NCBI GenBank assembly: GCA_030789695.1
Contig: CM061132.1
Coordinates: 31,334,418-31,398,417, forward strand
Length of the DNA stretch: 64,000 nt
Source of the DNA: Scilla litardierei
Taxonomy: Eukaryota; Streptophyta; Magnoliopsida; Asparagales; Asparagaceae
Direction: 5' to 3'
In this document: positions 22,778 through 34,362 of the stretch, in pieces
How the letters are laid out: every line of letters starts with the position of its first letter
Position numbering within the stretch: the stretch's first letter is position 1
Notes under the pieces: model-generated
The model's input: the letters and a program-made list of their open reading frames with translations, nothing else
The model's database searches: none
What the model was told of the DNA's origin: nothing
Translations under genes and position numbers: made by a program

Positions 22778-23892
22778 CTGCATCAAATAATTAGACATCA
22801 ATAACAATATTTTGATAAAATAAAATGAACCAACAGTAGCTGTTGGTAAGAACAGAGAACATATTACGATTTAAGAATAATATGTATCACATATCATATG
22901 AGGAAATCCCATGATATGCAGTCAAAAAGTCCACTTTACACTAAGATTGGAAACTCAACATTATTTGCATTGATATCCATGTCTTCAAACATAAATGCAG
23001 ATCTAATTTGATCCACATGCTTCAAAATTTTCAAGGATTTTCATCCCATTTGACCTTGCATTGGGTGGTTGAAAATTTAACCGTTTCTTAACAATAGAAC
23101 AATTGCCACTTCTACTCTCCTAGTCAAATAGTATGAGAATGTCATGATATTTGTCAGATTCAGGTCCAATGACATGGAGATCAATGTAGACAGTGCCAAT
23201 CATCCAATTGTGTGGTAGAAAGATGATTTCTTGGCAACCACTTAAGGAAGTTTCCTCATGTGCCACTTACGATATCAGTTATGCTTTATGCATTTCTTAT
23301 TCATATGCTGATGAGACAGAGCAAAACAAATACACAAGTAAATAAGGATTATGAGCCTTGTGCCGCTGTATTTGAAAGTCTACCATCTTCATCTTTTCCC
23401 CCAATATGCATTCATTATGTACAAAATATGACTTCAGTTTGGCACTAGCTGTGGTAATATTTATTATGTCACCGTCAAAAAGAAATCGTTCTTATTCATA
23501 ACATGTGGATGGCACCCACAAATTTTATGCTCGTTTGATGTCCGAATAAAAAAGTTTTGTCAACATCGTCTTATTAGAAAGACGTGTTCGCAAACAATAT
23601 AGTTGGTTTATATTATATAAGATCAGAGAAATACAGGCATCCAGGCATCCAGATTAGCAGCCAATTGGGTAGTACAATTAAATCAGATGATCTGCTATCT
23701 GATAGTATTGAAAAATACAAAACGGCTAATGCGGCAGCATAGCAATTAGCGCCCATTGGACAAACATAATTCAGGTTATGTGGCCTTAGACCACAGGGAA
23801 CCCATGTAAAGCAGGCCACCAATTATTATGTACTGGCATTTATGATTATGCAAGCAATTGGTCGTTTAAATTTTGTTAAATGTTAGTGCAAC
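22778..23892. other. TCF25 intron 1, left part
   Basis: Non-coding AT-rich DNA between the exon 2 acceptor and the gypsy element. No conserved coding blocks on either strand. Confidence 0.55.
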
Positions 23893-24262
23893 TGATGCGG
23901 ACTAGGGTTGATTTGGTGGAATTTGGGGATTTTTATTGAATTGGAAATAGGGAAATAGGGTTACAAGGAGATAAGTAGCCAATTTTGGGAGAGTTGGCCC
24001 CTCTCCTAGCTTTTGCTAAGGAAAAAGCCTAAACTCTCTTCTAGATCTCCTCGGAGAACTCTAGGAAATGTCAAAAGACGGCTACAAAATTCGATGCCCT
24101 AACCCTAGCCCACGCCATCACTTATATAATGATTAGGCGTGGTGCGTACATCAAACAAAACAAAACTAATAATGCATAAAGAAATCTCCCCCAAATCGTC
24201 GGTACCCTAGCAATTACTCCTTCGTCTTCTTGCGCCTCCTCTCATAGGTGGTAATCGTATCA
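23893..24262 (-). repeat. 3' LTR of the gypsy element (370 bp)
   Basis: Starts TGATGCGGACTAGGG and ends TCGTATCA on the plus strand. The complement of 24121-24128 (TATATAAG) is a likely TATA box in transcription orientation. The polypurine tract lies just inside, complementary to about 24265-24276. Confidence 0.92.
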
Positions 24263-24269
24263 CTACTCC

Positions 24270-24958
24270 CCCCCAGGAGTTTCACCTTGTCCTCAAAGTG
24301 GAAATCAGAATACTGCTGCAGGATATGATCGTAAAACTCCCACGTTGTCTCACACTCCGGCAATCCTGACCAACTGACCAATACTTCCCGTGCTCCTGAA
24401 GCTCCTGTGCGAATGCCCTAATCTCCTCGGATGCCAAAAGTACCTCCATGTCAACCGTGAGCATCGGTGGTAATGTAGCCGATGCCGCATTATCTCCAAT
24501 AGCTCGGCGTAACTGCGATACGTGAAAAACCAGATGGATCCGGGTAGTGGGAGGTAATCTCAGTCGATATGCCACCTTGCCAATCCGGGCCTCAACCTCG
24601 GAGGGCCCATAATATCTCGCCGCCAGCTTCTCATTGCGTCGCTGAGCCATAGAAAGTTGTCTGTAAGGTCGAAGCTTCAAATAAACACGCTCCCCCACGG
24701 TGAACTCCACCTCCCTGTGATGTGCATCTGCCTTCTTCTTCGTGATTTGCCGGGCTCGCAATAGATGGCGCTTCAACTCCTCTAACACCCGATCACGCTC
24801 CTCCAGCTGCTGCTCTAATCCCGACACCGGGGTGGCTCCCCTGCTGTAGTGCACTAGATGTGGTGGGTCTCGGCTATACACAATCTAAAACGGTGCCATC
24901 CTTGCCGCTGAGTGGTACGAGGTGTTGTACCAGTACTCAGCCCACATCAACCAACCGG
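24270..24958 (-). pseudogene. Gypsy integrase C-terminus and chromodomain-like end
   Basis: The minus-strand reading begins with WAGWLMWAEYWYNTSYHSAA, the normal gypsy integrase sequence that follows the catalytic core. After a stop it continues with the GERVYLKLRPYRQ and HVSQLRRAIGD blocks. The chromodomain-like tail is in another frame near 24270-24400: it reads LVSWSGLPECETTWEFY then SDFHFEDKVKLLGG, the W-x-GL-P-x-x-x-TWE signature of chromodomain retroelements. The frameshift separating the two is near 24380-24400. The upstream half of integrase lies beyond the solo LTR, at 26385-27099. Chromodomains direct insertion by binding histone marks; here the domain is only a fossil. Confidence 0.82.
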
Positions 24959-24963
24959 CCCAC

Positions 24964-26379
24964 TGTTAGTGGTTGTGCCCTAGGCCAAATATTTGGACCT
25001 TTATGTTATGTCATTTTCATTTATAAAATGTTTCTCTTATTATTGTTATTATTATATTGCTTGCATGTTTCTTTATAATAATGGTTGAATAGTTGTTTTA
25101 AGCTATTCTAAGAATCCCTGGTCATTCATCATTAAAGGTTTAATGAAGAATAAAGATTAGTATGAGTTTGATAGATAATTATGAGGTAATTATATGTATG
25201 GTGATACAAATCAAACTTATAGGTACTTGTTGGAGAACATGTACTGGATAGACTCGCTATGAGATCATTACATGGATTAATGTCATAAATGATCTCATAA
25301 TAGTTATGTCATTGAATCCTTAAACCTGAGCTCATCACAGTTTCCTACATAATGAACATCATATTTTGACATAATCAAACGTTATCTTTAATCAGATAAT
25401 CATAAAGGTTATGATCGAATATGATGTGAATTATGCAAAGGAAAGTGAATGAACAAAATGGAATTTGTCCCTCTCCTATGAGAGATATCTAATGGGCCCT
25501 TCGATAAGTAGGACTGAGAAATGCATGGCCGTGCTCAAATGAATGTCATTTGATTTTATCAGTCTACTTAGAAAGCGAGAAATTAAATGTTTGAACAATA
25601 TAAGTATGACACTACCTATGACTTATGTTCAAATAAGATATCGTGTGACAAAAGGATTATGACATGTTCTATTGGTTAGGTTAATATCGGACTAACGATA
25701 TTCGTATTAATTGGGTGGTCAAAATGTCTTGCTAGAGACCAATTATGACTTGTGGGCTTCTAATGAGATTAGGCCCACTGCCAATTTAATATGAGCCTAT
25801 TGGGTCGCACACAAAGAACGAATTGGATAAGATAGGGTTTAAACATGATTTCGAATATGATTTGAAATTCGTAATAAGGTGAAATATCTTAACCGCAGAT
25901 ATCGTATCTCGTTAAGATATTATCCCTAAGATATTTTCGCTTAACTAAAATACGTTAATGTGTTAACGTGGGATTCTTATCCCTAAGATAGCGTCGCGTA
26001 ACTGAATGCTGTTAAGGGGTTAACGTAGGATTCTATATAAGATATAGATCACGATTTTCAGTTTTTACGTTTTCAATCTATCTCCTCCGTTTTTGAGAAA
26101 AACAAAGAGCGAGAGAAACCCTAGTTGCGGAGAAGGAGCTAGCACCCTCACAATTCTTGTTCGTGACGTTCGCGTGTGGATACCGGTTGAGGGTGGTCGT
26201 TCGTAGAACAACACATATAGTCCGACAGAATCAGATCTTCGCAGCACCTATAGCCCGACAGATTCTGATCGTCAGAAAGGTTAGTAATCTATTCGAATTA
26301 ATTAGAATCGCATGGATCTTGGTAGGTTTCTATTTTCCGCTGCGTATAAATTAGCTGTACTATGATAGAAACCCTAACA
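24964..26379 (+). mobile_element. Solo LTR of an Angela/BARE-like copia element (1416 bp)
   Basis: Starts TGTTAGTGGTTGTGCCCTAG and ends ACCCTAACA. It is flanked by a perfect 5-bp target duplication CCCAC (24959-24963 and 26380-26384). TGTTAG...CTAACA is a terminal inverted repeat. There is no internal coding region, primer site or second LTR, so it is a solo LTR left by LTR-LTR recombination. A TATATAAG box near 26033-26040 is in promoter position. The start and length recall Angela/BARE LTRs (inference from memory). It interrupts the gypsy integrase and is therefore younger than the gypsy insertion. Confidence 0.88.
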
Positions 26380-26384
26380 CCCAC

Positions 26385-27099
26385 TTCATATGTGTCTCTG
26401 ACGCAAACACCGTAGGTATGTCTCCACACTGCGATTAAGCACCTCCGTCTGACCGTCCGTCTGCGGGTGATAAACGGTGCTCCGTCGTAGCGTTGTACCC
26501 TGTAGTCGGAACATCTCCTTCCAAAAAGTGCTCAGAAACACCTTATCCCTGTCTGACACAATCGAGCGATGGTACCCATGCAACCGGACCACTTCTCTCA
26601 AAAAAACAACTGCCACTGACGCTGCAGTAAATGGATGGCGAAGCAGAATGAAATGGTCGTATTTGCTGAGGCGGTCAACCGCAACAAATATCGTAGTGAA
26701 GCCCTCTGATCGTGGTAACCCCTCCACGAAATCCATCGAGATGTCTTCCCACACCCTCTCTGCTAAATCCAATGGCTGTAAGAGACCTGCTGGAGATGTC
26801 GCCTGGTATTTGTGGCGCTGACAAATATCACACTCCGAGACTAGCCTCGCGATATCCTTCCTCATGCATGGCCAATAGAGCTCCCGAGCCATCCTCTGAT
26901 ACGTCCGATATTCTCCCGAGTGGCCTCCCACGGCGCTGCTGTGGAACTCATGAAAGAGAGTAGGAATGTGACTAGAAGTACGAGGAATCACCAACCTCCC
27001 CGGTATAGCAGTGTGCGCTCCTCCAATGTATAACCCGGAAAGTCTGTAGATCCCCCGTGATAGCCTCCCTGATCTGTCGTAGCCCCTCATCTGCCTCAA
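26385..27099 (-). pseudogene. Gypsy integrase, zinc-binding and catalytic part
   Basis: Open for about 237 codons. The zinc-binding HHCC region is visible ([15 protein letters not shown], then CDICQRHK). The catalytic aspartates are in [10 protein letters not shown] and VSDRDKVF, and the glutamate is in [16 protein letters not shown], the normal D,D35E arrangement. It is out of frame with RNase H upstream (break near 27005) and ends at a stop created by a small indel beside the solo LTR insertion point; the C-terminal half resumes at 24958. The element cannot make an intact integrase. Confidence 0.88.
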
Positions 27100-28687
27100 T
27101 CTCTGCTAGCAAGGCGTCGCTCCTCAACATCATCGGAATAGAAAGAGCTACCACCTGCACCCCCTCATCTCGTCGAGAGAGCGCATCTGCCGCCTTGTTG
27201 TCCGAGCTGGGTTTGTAGTGAATCTCGAACTTGTACCCGCTCAACTTGGACAACCACCTCTGGTGCTCCTCTGCCACCATGCGCTGCTCCAGTAGGTACT
27301 TCAGACTTCGCTGATCTGTTCGTACCACAAACTCTCTCCCTAGTAGTTATGGTCTCCACTTCTGTATTGACAGCACGATTGCCATCAACTCTCTCTCATA
27401 AACAGACTTCAGCCTGGCCCTGGAAGATAAGACCTGGCTGAAGTAGACGATCGGCCGCTGCTCCTGCATCAGCACGGCCCCCAACCCGAAGCCCGATGCG
27501 TCCGACTCCACCACAAACTGCTTCTTAAAATCTGGGAGTGCTAGCACCGGCACTGTCGTCATCGCCTCCTTGAGGGCCTGAAATGCCCTCGTCGCCTCCT
27601 CCCCCCAGCAAAAAATATCCTTCTTCAACTGTTCTGTAAGGGGACACGCCTGGGTGATGTATCCCTTCACGAACCGTCGATAATACCCCGTGAGACCCAG
27701 AAACCCCCGCAAGGCCCGTATCGTCTTTGGCTGCGGCCAATCCAACATAGCTGAAATCTTCGATCGATCAGCCGCCACTCCGTCCGCCGAAACAATGTGA
27801 CCCAGGTACTCCACATGCGCCTGTCCGAAAAGGCACTTCTTTCGGTTGGCCTGTAGCTGATGGTCCTCCAGGTCTCGCAGCACTATCTCCAGATGGCCTA
27901 GATGATCCTGTAGTGATGCACTGTATACTAGGATATCATCGAAAAAGACCAGGACGAACCTCTATAGGTAGGGTTGAAAGACCCTATTCATCAGCGACTG
28001 GAAGGTTGCAGGTGCGTTCGTCAGCCCAAAGGGCATGACGAGGAACTCGTAGTGGCCTTCGTGAGTTCTGAAGGCGGTCTTCTGCACATCCTCCTGCCTC
28101 ATGCGGATCTGGTGGTATCTCGACTTCAGGTCGATTTTCGAGAAGACCACCGCTCCATGTAACTCATCTAGAAGTTCGTCAATCACCGGGATAAGAAACT
28201 TGTCGGGGACGGTTTCTCTATTGAGAGCCCGGTAATCGACACAGAACCTCCAAATACCGTCCTTCTTCTTTACCAGCAGCACTGGACTAGAAAAAGGACT
28301 CGCACTAGGGCGGATGACCCCCGCCTGCAGCATCTCCTGTACCAGCTTCTCGATCTCATCCTTCTGCACCTGGGGGTATCGGTATGGGCGCACACTAATG
28401 GACGATGCCCCCTCTCTAAGCACAATAGCGTGCTCATGATCCCTTGGCGGTGGAAGACCGCTGGGTGGCTGGAACACCCCCTCAAATCCCTGCAATAGCT
28501 GCTCAACCTCCAGTGGTACTATCGTCTCTCCCGCGGTCTCGTCGGTCACCAATTCTTGTAGCTCAATCAAGAATCCCCCTCCTTCCGCCTGAAGTGTCTT
28601 CGCCATAGTCATGTAAGACACCGACGAACAACACAAACTCGGATCACCCAGAAGTACAACCTTCCTGCCGTCCACCTGAAACTCCAT
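27100..28687 (-). pseudogene. Gypsy reverse transcriptase and RNase H, two in-frame stops
   Basis: Reverse transcriptase motifs in order: [40 protein letters not shown] (usually KSGYHQ), [13 protein letters not shown], then a TAG (27959-27961) just before the catalytic box [11 protein letters not shown]. The frame continues with [27 protein letters not shown], and the RNase H region [18 protein letters not shown], then a TAA in KWRP-stop-LLGREF near 27347, then RTDQRSLKYLLEQR and DNKAADALSRR. All pieces are in the same frame, so two point-type stops are the main lesions. The enzyme would copy element RNA in the cytoplasmic particle if intact. Confidence 0.9.
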
Positions 28688-28733
28688 CCGCAGCAGTTTT
28701 CAGTTGAATTCCGCAGCAGTTTTCAGTTGAATT
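28688..28733. repeat. 23-bp tandem duplication causing a frameshift
   Basis: Two identical 23-bp units (28688-28710 and 28711-28733) with the core CAGCAGTTTTCAGTTGAATT, exactly between protease and reverse transcriptase. Because 23 is not a multiple of 3, the duplication alone puts the two domains out of frame. Confidence 0.9.
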
Positions 28734-29415
28734 TCGTCTCCCCCAACGACTGCAACCACTGCATCCCCAAAATCAGATCGACGTTGCCCAAGGTCAAGGG
28801 CAAGAAATCACCGGTGACCACCACTCCCTGTATGGACACCATCAAGTCCCGACAGATGCCTCTACTCTGCTCTACCACACCGGTCCCGAGCATGACTCCG
28901 AAGCGTTCCGTCTCCGTCAGCTGTATCCCCTGGCCCTCAATCACCCTAAGGGATACGAAATTGTGGGTGGCCCCAGTATCTATCAGAATCACCACGTCCA
29001 TATTTCGAACTCTACCAGCCAGCTTCATGGTGTGCATCTGTGTAAGCCCCGCTATGGAGCTAAGCGAGACTTCGGCTGCCTCCAGTAGTAGAGGTCCGCC
29101 GTCCTCCTCGGGCTCTGCCGCTTCCTCCTCTGCATGCTCCACCTCCAGGTCCTCAGCGTACACCTCGTATACTTGCAAGGCCTGGTTGCGACACATGTGC
29201 CCTAGGGTAAACATCTCGTCGCACTTGAAGCACAACCCCTTCGCTCTACGATCCCGCATCTCCGCATCTGTCATTCTCTTGTACGGCCAACTGGTCTCAC
29301 ATCCCCGGGTCTCCCTCCGACTGCCAGGGCCCCTCCTGCAACGCCTGACTGTCCTCCTGGAACAGTCTGTGGACGTGAAAACTGTCCTCCAAACGCCCCC
29401 TGGCGCGGCGCTCAT
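28723..29415 (-). pseudogene. Gypsy zinc knuckle and protease
   Basis: About 230 codons. The nucleocapsid zinc knuckle is CFKCDEMFTLGHMC, the spacing usual in plant chromodomain gypsy elements. A Glu-rich linker follows, then the aspartic protease active site ILIDTGATHNFVS and the distal protease block LGNVDLILGMQWL. It is separated from gag upstream by a damaged stretch at 29416-29532 and from reverse transcriptase by the 23-bp duplication. Confidence 0.88.
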
Positions 29416-30889
29416 CTGCCAACCTGTCCTCGACCGTCAGTACTAGCTCCATCTATTCCTCCCGTCCACGAGGTCTGAGAGTGCGAAGCTCATACCTAAT
29501 GGTAGGTTTTAATCCATCCATGAAGAATCCCTCTAGGGACTCTGCAGGCATCCCGCGCACTCTACTAGTGAGTACTCATACTGCTTAATGTAGTCTTGCA
29601 CGGTCTCCACCTGCCTCAAAGCATGCAGCTGCTCATAAGCTCCTCCTGCCTGAGCATCTCTGAATCGGTGCAGTAACGCCTCCTTGAACCCGTGCCAGGT
29701 CCTCAGAGGCCTCTGCTGCTCCTTCCACCGCCACCAATTCAGGGACTCCCCCTCCAAACAGAGTGCAACCGCCCGAAGCCTCTCCGCCTCCGTCAACCTC
29801 GACATCTCGAAGTACCTCTCAGCCTTGTAGATCCACCCTGTGGCATCACTACCCTCAAACAGAGGCTTTTTGAGCTTCCGAATGCGGTCATCCGCTCGTG
29901 AATCTCCTCCGTCAACACGATCATGCTGAGGCTGGCGGTGGTGATCTCTAAATCTGACTCCTCCATGATCCCATAGTCGATCCTCCCTCCTGTCTCGCTC
30001 CTCTTCCTCCTCGTACTCCTCCACGTGGTAACGAGTATCTTCCTCATACCTCCGATCATGCCTGTCAGCTCGTCGTCGCCCCTCAGGGCCACCATCACTG
30101 TCCTCCGAGTATTCTGGACCACGAGCACCCCGTACGCGCCCTTCTCGCCACTCGTCGCCCCCTGGGGGACTATTGTCGCGCGCACGGCCCGCCCGTGGCC
30201 TGCGGGACCCGTGGCGGGCCCGCCCATCGTCGGCAAACCCCAGGCGGGGTCGCCCAGGCTCGACGACCCCCCTGCGGGTTCGTCCGCCTCCGGTGACCCC
30301 CGCCTGGGGTCGCTCCGCCTCGGCGGCCCCCCTGCGGGGTCACCCGCCTCTGACGACCCCCAGGCGGGGTCGCCCGTCCATCGCGGCCCGACTACGGGGC
30401 TGCTGGTTGTCGGCGGCCCTCAGGTGGGCCGCCAGAGGGTCGGCACCCCTCTGGCGGTCCCCTAGGGCTGCCGGTTGAGCCTGTCGTCGTCGTCTCGTGT
30501 CGTGTTCCTCTTCGGAGCTTTCGGTGAGATCTTCCTGTCATTCTTCGTCTTCCAGATCCAGATCTGGATCGATCTCTTCTAGGATCACTCCCCCTTGAAC
30601 CGGAATCATCACCGCCTTCCCCTTTGCCGTACGGGTCGCCTTCGTCCTCAGATTTGATTGGAGATTCAGATCTGAAGTCGTCCCCTCCTTTGATTGCGAG
30701 ATTCCGGATGTATTTTGGGCTAGGAGATGCGACGATCATCGCCTTCATCTGCTCCATATTCTTCTTGAGATCAGATCTGACAGCGGCGATCTGTTCGATG
30801 AGATCCGTCGTATCTTTCTTCCTCTCGACGATTTCCGCATCTAACCTCTCCTCCAGAGACTTTGCAGTAGATGATCTTGTTGTTGCCAT
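29416..30889 (-). pseudogene. Gypsy gag, broken into several frames
   Basis: The start ATG at 30889 (MATTRSSTAKSLEERLDAEI) lies about ten bases after the primer site, an unusually short leader. The N-terminal coiled segment is followed by an acidic/Arg-rich linker and a Pro/Gly-rich stretch encoded by the GC minisatellite at 30205-30470. The capsid core is readable at 29533-30024 (KKPLFEGSDATGWIYKAERYF, LCLEGESLNWWRW, FKEALLHRFRDAQ), the retrotransposon-gag signature. At least two frameshifts and several stops (29416-29532) separate these parts. The N-terminal helix resembles that of the non-autonomous element at 20861. Confidence 0.85.
30205..30470. repeat. GC-rich palindromic minisatellite in gypsy gag
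   Basis: About six units of 36-40 bp with the theme GACCCCC-N-GGCGGGGTCGCC; each unit contains a GACCCC...GGGGTC palindrome, so single strands should fold strongly. Two of the separators are CTCGACGACC and CTCTGACGACC. Confidence 0.8.
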
Positions 30890-30898
30890 TGGATCAGA

Positions 30899-30910
30899 GC
30901 TCTGATACCA
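30899..30910 (-). other. Primer binding site of the gypsy element
   Basis: The minus strand reads TGGTATCAGAGC (initiator Met-tRNA type), two bases inside the right-hand (5') LTR. Confidence 0.9.
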
Positions 30911-30912
30911 AA

Positions 30913-31285
30913 TTGATGCGGACTAGGGTTGATTTGGTGGAATTTGGGGATTTTTATTGAATTGAAAATAAGGAAATATGGTTACAAAGGGATAAGTAGC
31001 TAATTTTGGGAGAGTTTGGCCCGTCTCCTAGCTTTTGCTAAGGGAAAAGCCTAAACTCTCTTCTAGATCTCCTCGGAGAACTCTAGGAAATGTCAAAAGA
31101 CGGCTACAAAATTCGATACCCTAACCCTAGCCCACGTGATCACTTATATAATGATTAGGCGTGGTGCGTACAGCAAACAAAACAAAACTAATAATGCATA
31201 AAGAAATCTCCCCCAAATCGTCGGTGCGCCTAGCAATGACTCCTTCGTCTTCTTGCGCCTCCTCTCATAGGTGATAATCGTATCA
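30913..31285 (-). repeat. 5' LTR of the gypsy element (373 bp)
   Basis: Same termini as the left LTR, with scattered substitutions and small indels between the two. Confidence 0.92.
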
Positions 31286-32249
31286 GCAACCTGTTTGCAG
31301 ATCAAGTCCAGCACAAACCAACAGAGTCTAATAACACAATTTCATTTCCAATCTACATGATGGTCCCTTTTCTCCCATCTCTAGCTCTCTGTTGTAGGAG
31401 CTTCAAGGCTTCAAGGCAACAACAGTTGTGCCCGGCGATGCCGACTATCTAGTGTCAAAGAGGTGATCACTGTTTTAGTTTTCATTTAATTCTGTCCAGC
31501 CCTCCGCTCTGTTCCAATTTCTCAATCTTTCCTCTCTCAATTTCCTATATTTCCTGCTGATGAAGCTCAAGAACACGACATCTGGTGAAGCAACACAAGA
31601 ACCATTGGTCTTAACTTTCGTTATTTTTTTCCACCATTGTTCTCTAACAAGAAACCTAGCTTGGTATGAATGGTAGACCCGCATCCCTTGAACCGGACTC
31701 CCATCTTGACTAGCCGCCGCCGCCCCCTGCTGCTGCTGAGCCGCATCAGTACTGCTTGTGGATGTTCAGGTTTATTCTTTGCTACTTGGTTTTAAAGCAT
31801 GCCGGGGTTGTTCGTGATATACAGGTGCACGCACATTAAAAATCACTTCCGCATGATTTGTTTATGCAGATCATAACCTGTTTATGCATGATGCGCTGAC
31901 AGATTGAATACGCATCTTTGAAACATTGATGTTTGAAGAGTGGATGGACTTGTAAGAAGCACATGCATGCGCCCACCCACTCCATTTAACATCAAAGTAA
32001 TGTAAACAGATCCTGCAACTAACACTGCATATTAAACTAAAATAGCACTAAAATGTAGTTTGAAATGCATGAAAACTGACATTTCAGAGTTCTCTAATCT
32101 ACCACAATCAAAGTTGTAAAATCGTTTATCATTTTCTTCAATCATCATACCATGTATGATATCGTATTGCATATCATAAGATAAATTTATCTTGTGCAAA
32201 AAAATTCAGATTACACAAATAACAAATAGATTTAGACATAGAAGAAGTA

Positions 32250-32293
<44 letters not shown>

Positions 32294-33703
32294 CAGAGAA
32301 GAGGGAAAGATGCAAAGAGTGGGAAACTGGGGGAGAGAAGGCAAAATGTATAGAAGATAAATACAAAGGAAGAGAGAGATGCAAAGGAGAGAGCATCATA
32401 GAGAAAAGATGAGAGAGATGAGTGACAAAATGAGAGTGAAACTAGCGATGCAGAGAAGAGATCAATAGAGTTAGGAAAAGAAGACTGCTCGGGAAAGACA
32501 GGAGACAAAATAGAAGAGCGATAAAGCACGATGATTACAAGAGAGAGAGCAGTGCTGAGAGAAAGAGAATAAAGAATGTGAGGGAGAAGAGGAAGTACCT
32601 TAAAGATGGTCAGCACGGACCACCGAGGGATGACAAACATCAGATATCAACCTTTTCTCAAGCTCTCAAGGAACTGAGAGGAGAGAATTGGGATTTGTTT
32701 AGTGTGAACAGAAGAAACCGAGGGTCAGTGTAGCCATAAATATGAAGAGGAACCAAATTAAAACCCGCCCAATAAGAATGACACAAGTCCAAATTGGGTT
32801 TGTAATTAATATCGGCAGATATATATCGTATCGGTCCAATATCACAACCATATTGAACACCATTTTAAATCGTTTGATATGTACCAAAATCCATTCAAAT
32901 CATATCGTATAGTATGACATGTATCACCTATAGTATGATATTAAAATTATGGCCACAAAAAAGATGCCTAAACAAACACCTATTCTCTAAGAATATGTTG
33001 GTTGCAGTTGCTACAAAATAAAGCAACATTGCTCCAATTATAATGGTTCAAGCTTCACGAAAATGGAAATGCATCAAAACTCTTACTATATGTAACCAAC
33101 AAGGCCAATAATTTGGAACAAGCTATACACTCGAAGGGGAACCTATTACGAAAAACATTCTTTTTAACCAGTCAGTATGCCCTTCTCTTTAGATCTGTGG
33201 TGCACTGTCATAGAGAAACTGACATGGTCACAACAAGCCATGTTGAAACGTTGGCAAATTCAAAAAAGTATGCACTTTCATAGAGACACCGACATGCCAT
33301 GCTGATACATGGTCATGGAACTGTGATAAAGACCATGTAGGGTACGAGTATCGGACACTCGTGCCTGACACGACATGACCCCATGATAAAATTGTCAGTG
33401 CTACCTAGCTTTATAGTATAGTCTGCCATACCTAGGGAGTTCAGAATTCATAGGAAGCAGGAAAAAAGAGCTACTTACAACATTCTGACTCAACTGAAAT
33501 AACTGATGAACACGCAAATTTAGTCTGCGGCTCTTCATAATATATGCAAATATAAACCAGTCTTCAACGGAAAATATGCAATTACAGCAATACTGACTCA
33601 AAATGATAATAACCCATGCGTTAGCCCCACTCTTTCCTCCTAAATCTTTTAGAAATTAATGCACTACGCAAATATCATTCTAGCTCATTTCCGTTCTCAG
33701 TAT
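31286..33703. other. TCF25 intron 1, middle part
   Basis: Non-coding DNA between the gypsy and copia-2 insertions. A short minus-strand Gln/Ala-rich frame near 31680-31750 has no family match I recognise. A GA microsatellite and purine-rich DNA occupy 32253-32640. Confidence 0.5.
32253..32291. repeat. (GA)n microsatellite
   Basis: About 19 uninterrupted GA units, followed by a long imperfect purine-rich stretch. Confidence 0.95.
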
Positions 33704-33708
33704 GTTTT

Positions 33709-33820
33709 TATTGAGTGTTATTTAGTAGGGTGTGTGTGTAAAGCAAATCAAGGGATGATATATATATATATGAGGGGTTAGCTCATTTGTAGCTAATCAC
33801 CACTTTCCCAAATAACAATA
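33709..33820 (+). repeat. 5' LTR of copia-2 (112 bp)
   Basis: TATTGAGTGTTATTTAG to CCCAAATAACAATA, with a TA-rich TATA-like tract at about 33758-33771. Extremely short for a copia LTR. Confidence 0.95.
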
Positions 33821-33832
33821 TGGTATCAGAGC
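33821..33832 (+). other. Primer binding site of copia-2
   Basis: TGGTATCAGAGC, directly adjacent to the 5' LTR with no spacer. Confidence 0.95.
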
Positions 33833-33984
33833 TCTAGGAAGAAAAAAAACAAAACCCTAACCCTAACCCTCTCCCCGCTGCGCCTCCCTCCTCCCAACTG
33901 TCCGGCGCCCCCCCCACCTGCGGTCGTCTCCACCAACCGAGGCCCTCGTCGACCCAGCAAGAAGCCCTCGCGTCGACCCCGCAA

Positions 33985-34190
33985 GCCCCCGCGTGCGACC
34001 CTCACCCTCGCACGCCGCCGGCGGCTGCTTTACCTGCGCGCGCCGTTGCCTGCGTAAGCAGCCGCCGCCGCCGCCTGCGGTGCAGGCCGCCGCAGTCGCC
34101 GCCGGCGTAGGCCGCCTCCGCCGCAGCCGCAGCCACCTGCTGCAGCCGCCTCCGCTGCGATTGCTGTCCGCTGCCGCTGCTGATTCTCAT
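33985..34190. repeat. GC-rich leader repeat of copia-2
   Basis: Dense GCCGCC/CTGCGG-type triplets with much self-complementarity, between primer site and gag start; likely a strongly structured RNA leader. Confidence 0.65.
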
Positions 34191-34362
34191 TTGCTGCTGA
34201 TTCTCGGCTACTAGGGAGGATCCAAAAACCCTAACCCTAGATCTATGGTCGAGCCATGAAGATGACTCCATAGATTTACGGTTAGGGTATGCCCTAGAAG
34301 AAGAGAAGTAGATCTGCGGATCTAAGGAGGAAGAGAGGAGAGATCTGCGGATCTGAGGAGAG

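Larger units (their letters stand above)
23893..31285 (-). mobile_element. Chromodomain Ty3/gypsy element, decayed, carrying a solo LTR
   Basis: A minus-strand element with LTRs 23893-24262 and 30913-31285, termini TGATGCGG...TATCA, and a perfect target duplication GCAAC (23888-23892 and 31286-31290). The primer site (complement of 30899-30910) matches initiator Met-tRNA. Order on the minus strand is gag, zinc knuckle and protease, reverse transcriptase, RNase H, integrase and a chromodomain-like end, i.e. the chromovirus arrangement; the integrase is split by a 1416-bp solo LTR (24964-26379). By eye the LTRs differ at several percent of sites. Reading frames carry several stops and frameshifts. 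It lies in TCF25 intron 1, in the same orientation as that gene. Confidence 0.92.

Noticed and set aside
31680..31750. Minus-strand Gln/Ala-rich stretch as a further TCF25 exon
   Set aside because: No match to TCF25 blocks, and exon 1 and exon 2 already join in phase without it.
32293..32640. Minus-strand 115-codon Ser/Leu-rich frame
   Set aside because: Lies on purine-rich microsatellite-like DNA; composition explains the open frame and there is no domain.
33853..33872. CCCTAA-type telomere-like repeats
   Set aside because: Only about two and a half units, inside the copia-2 leader; such AACCCTAACCC words are common in plant leaders.
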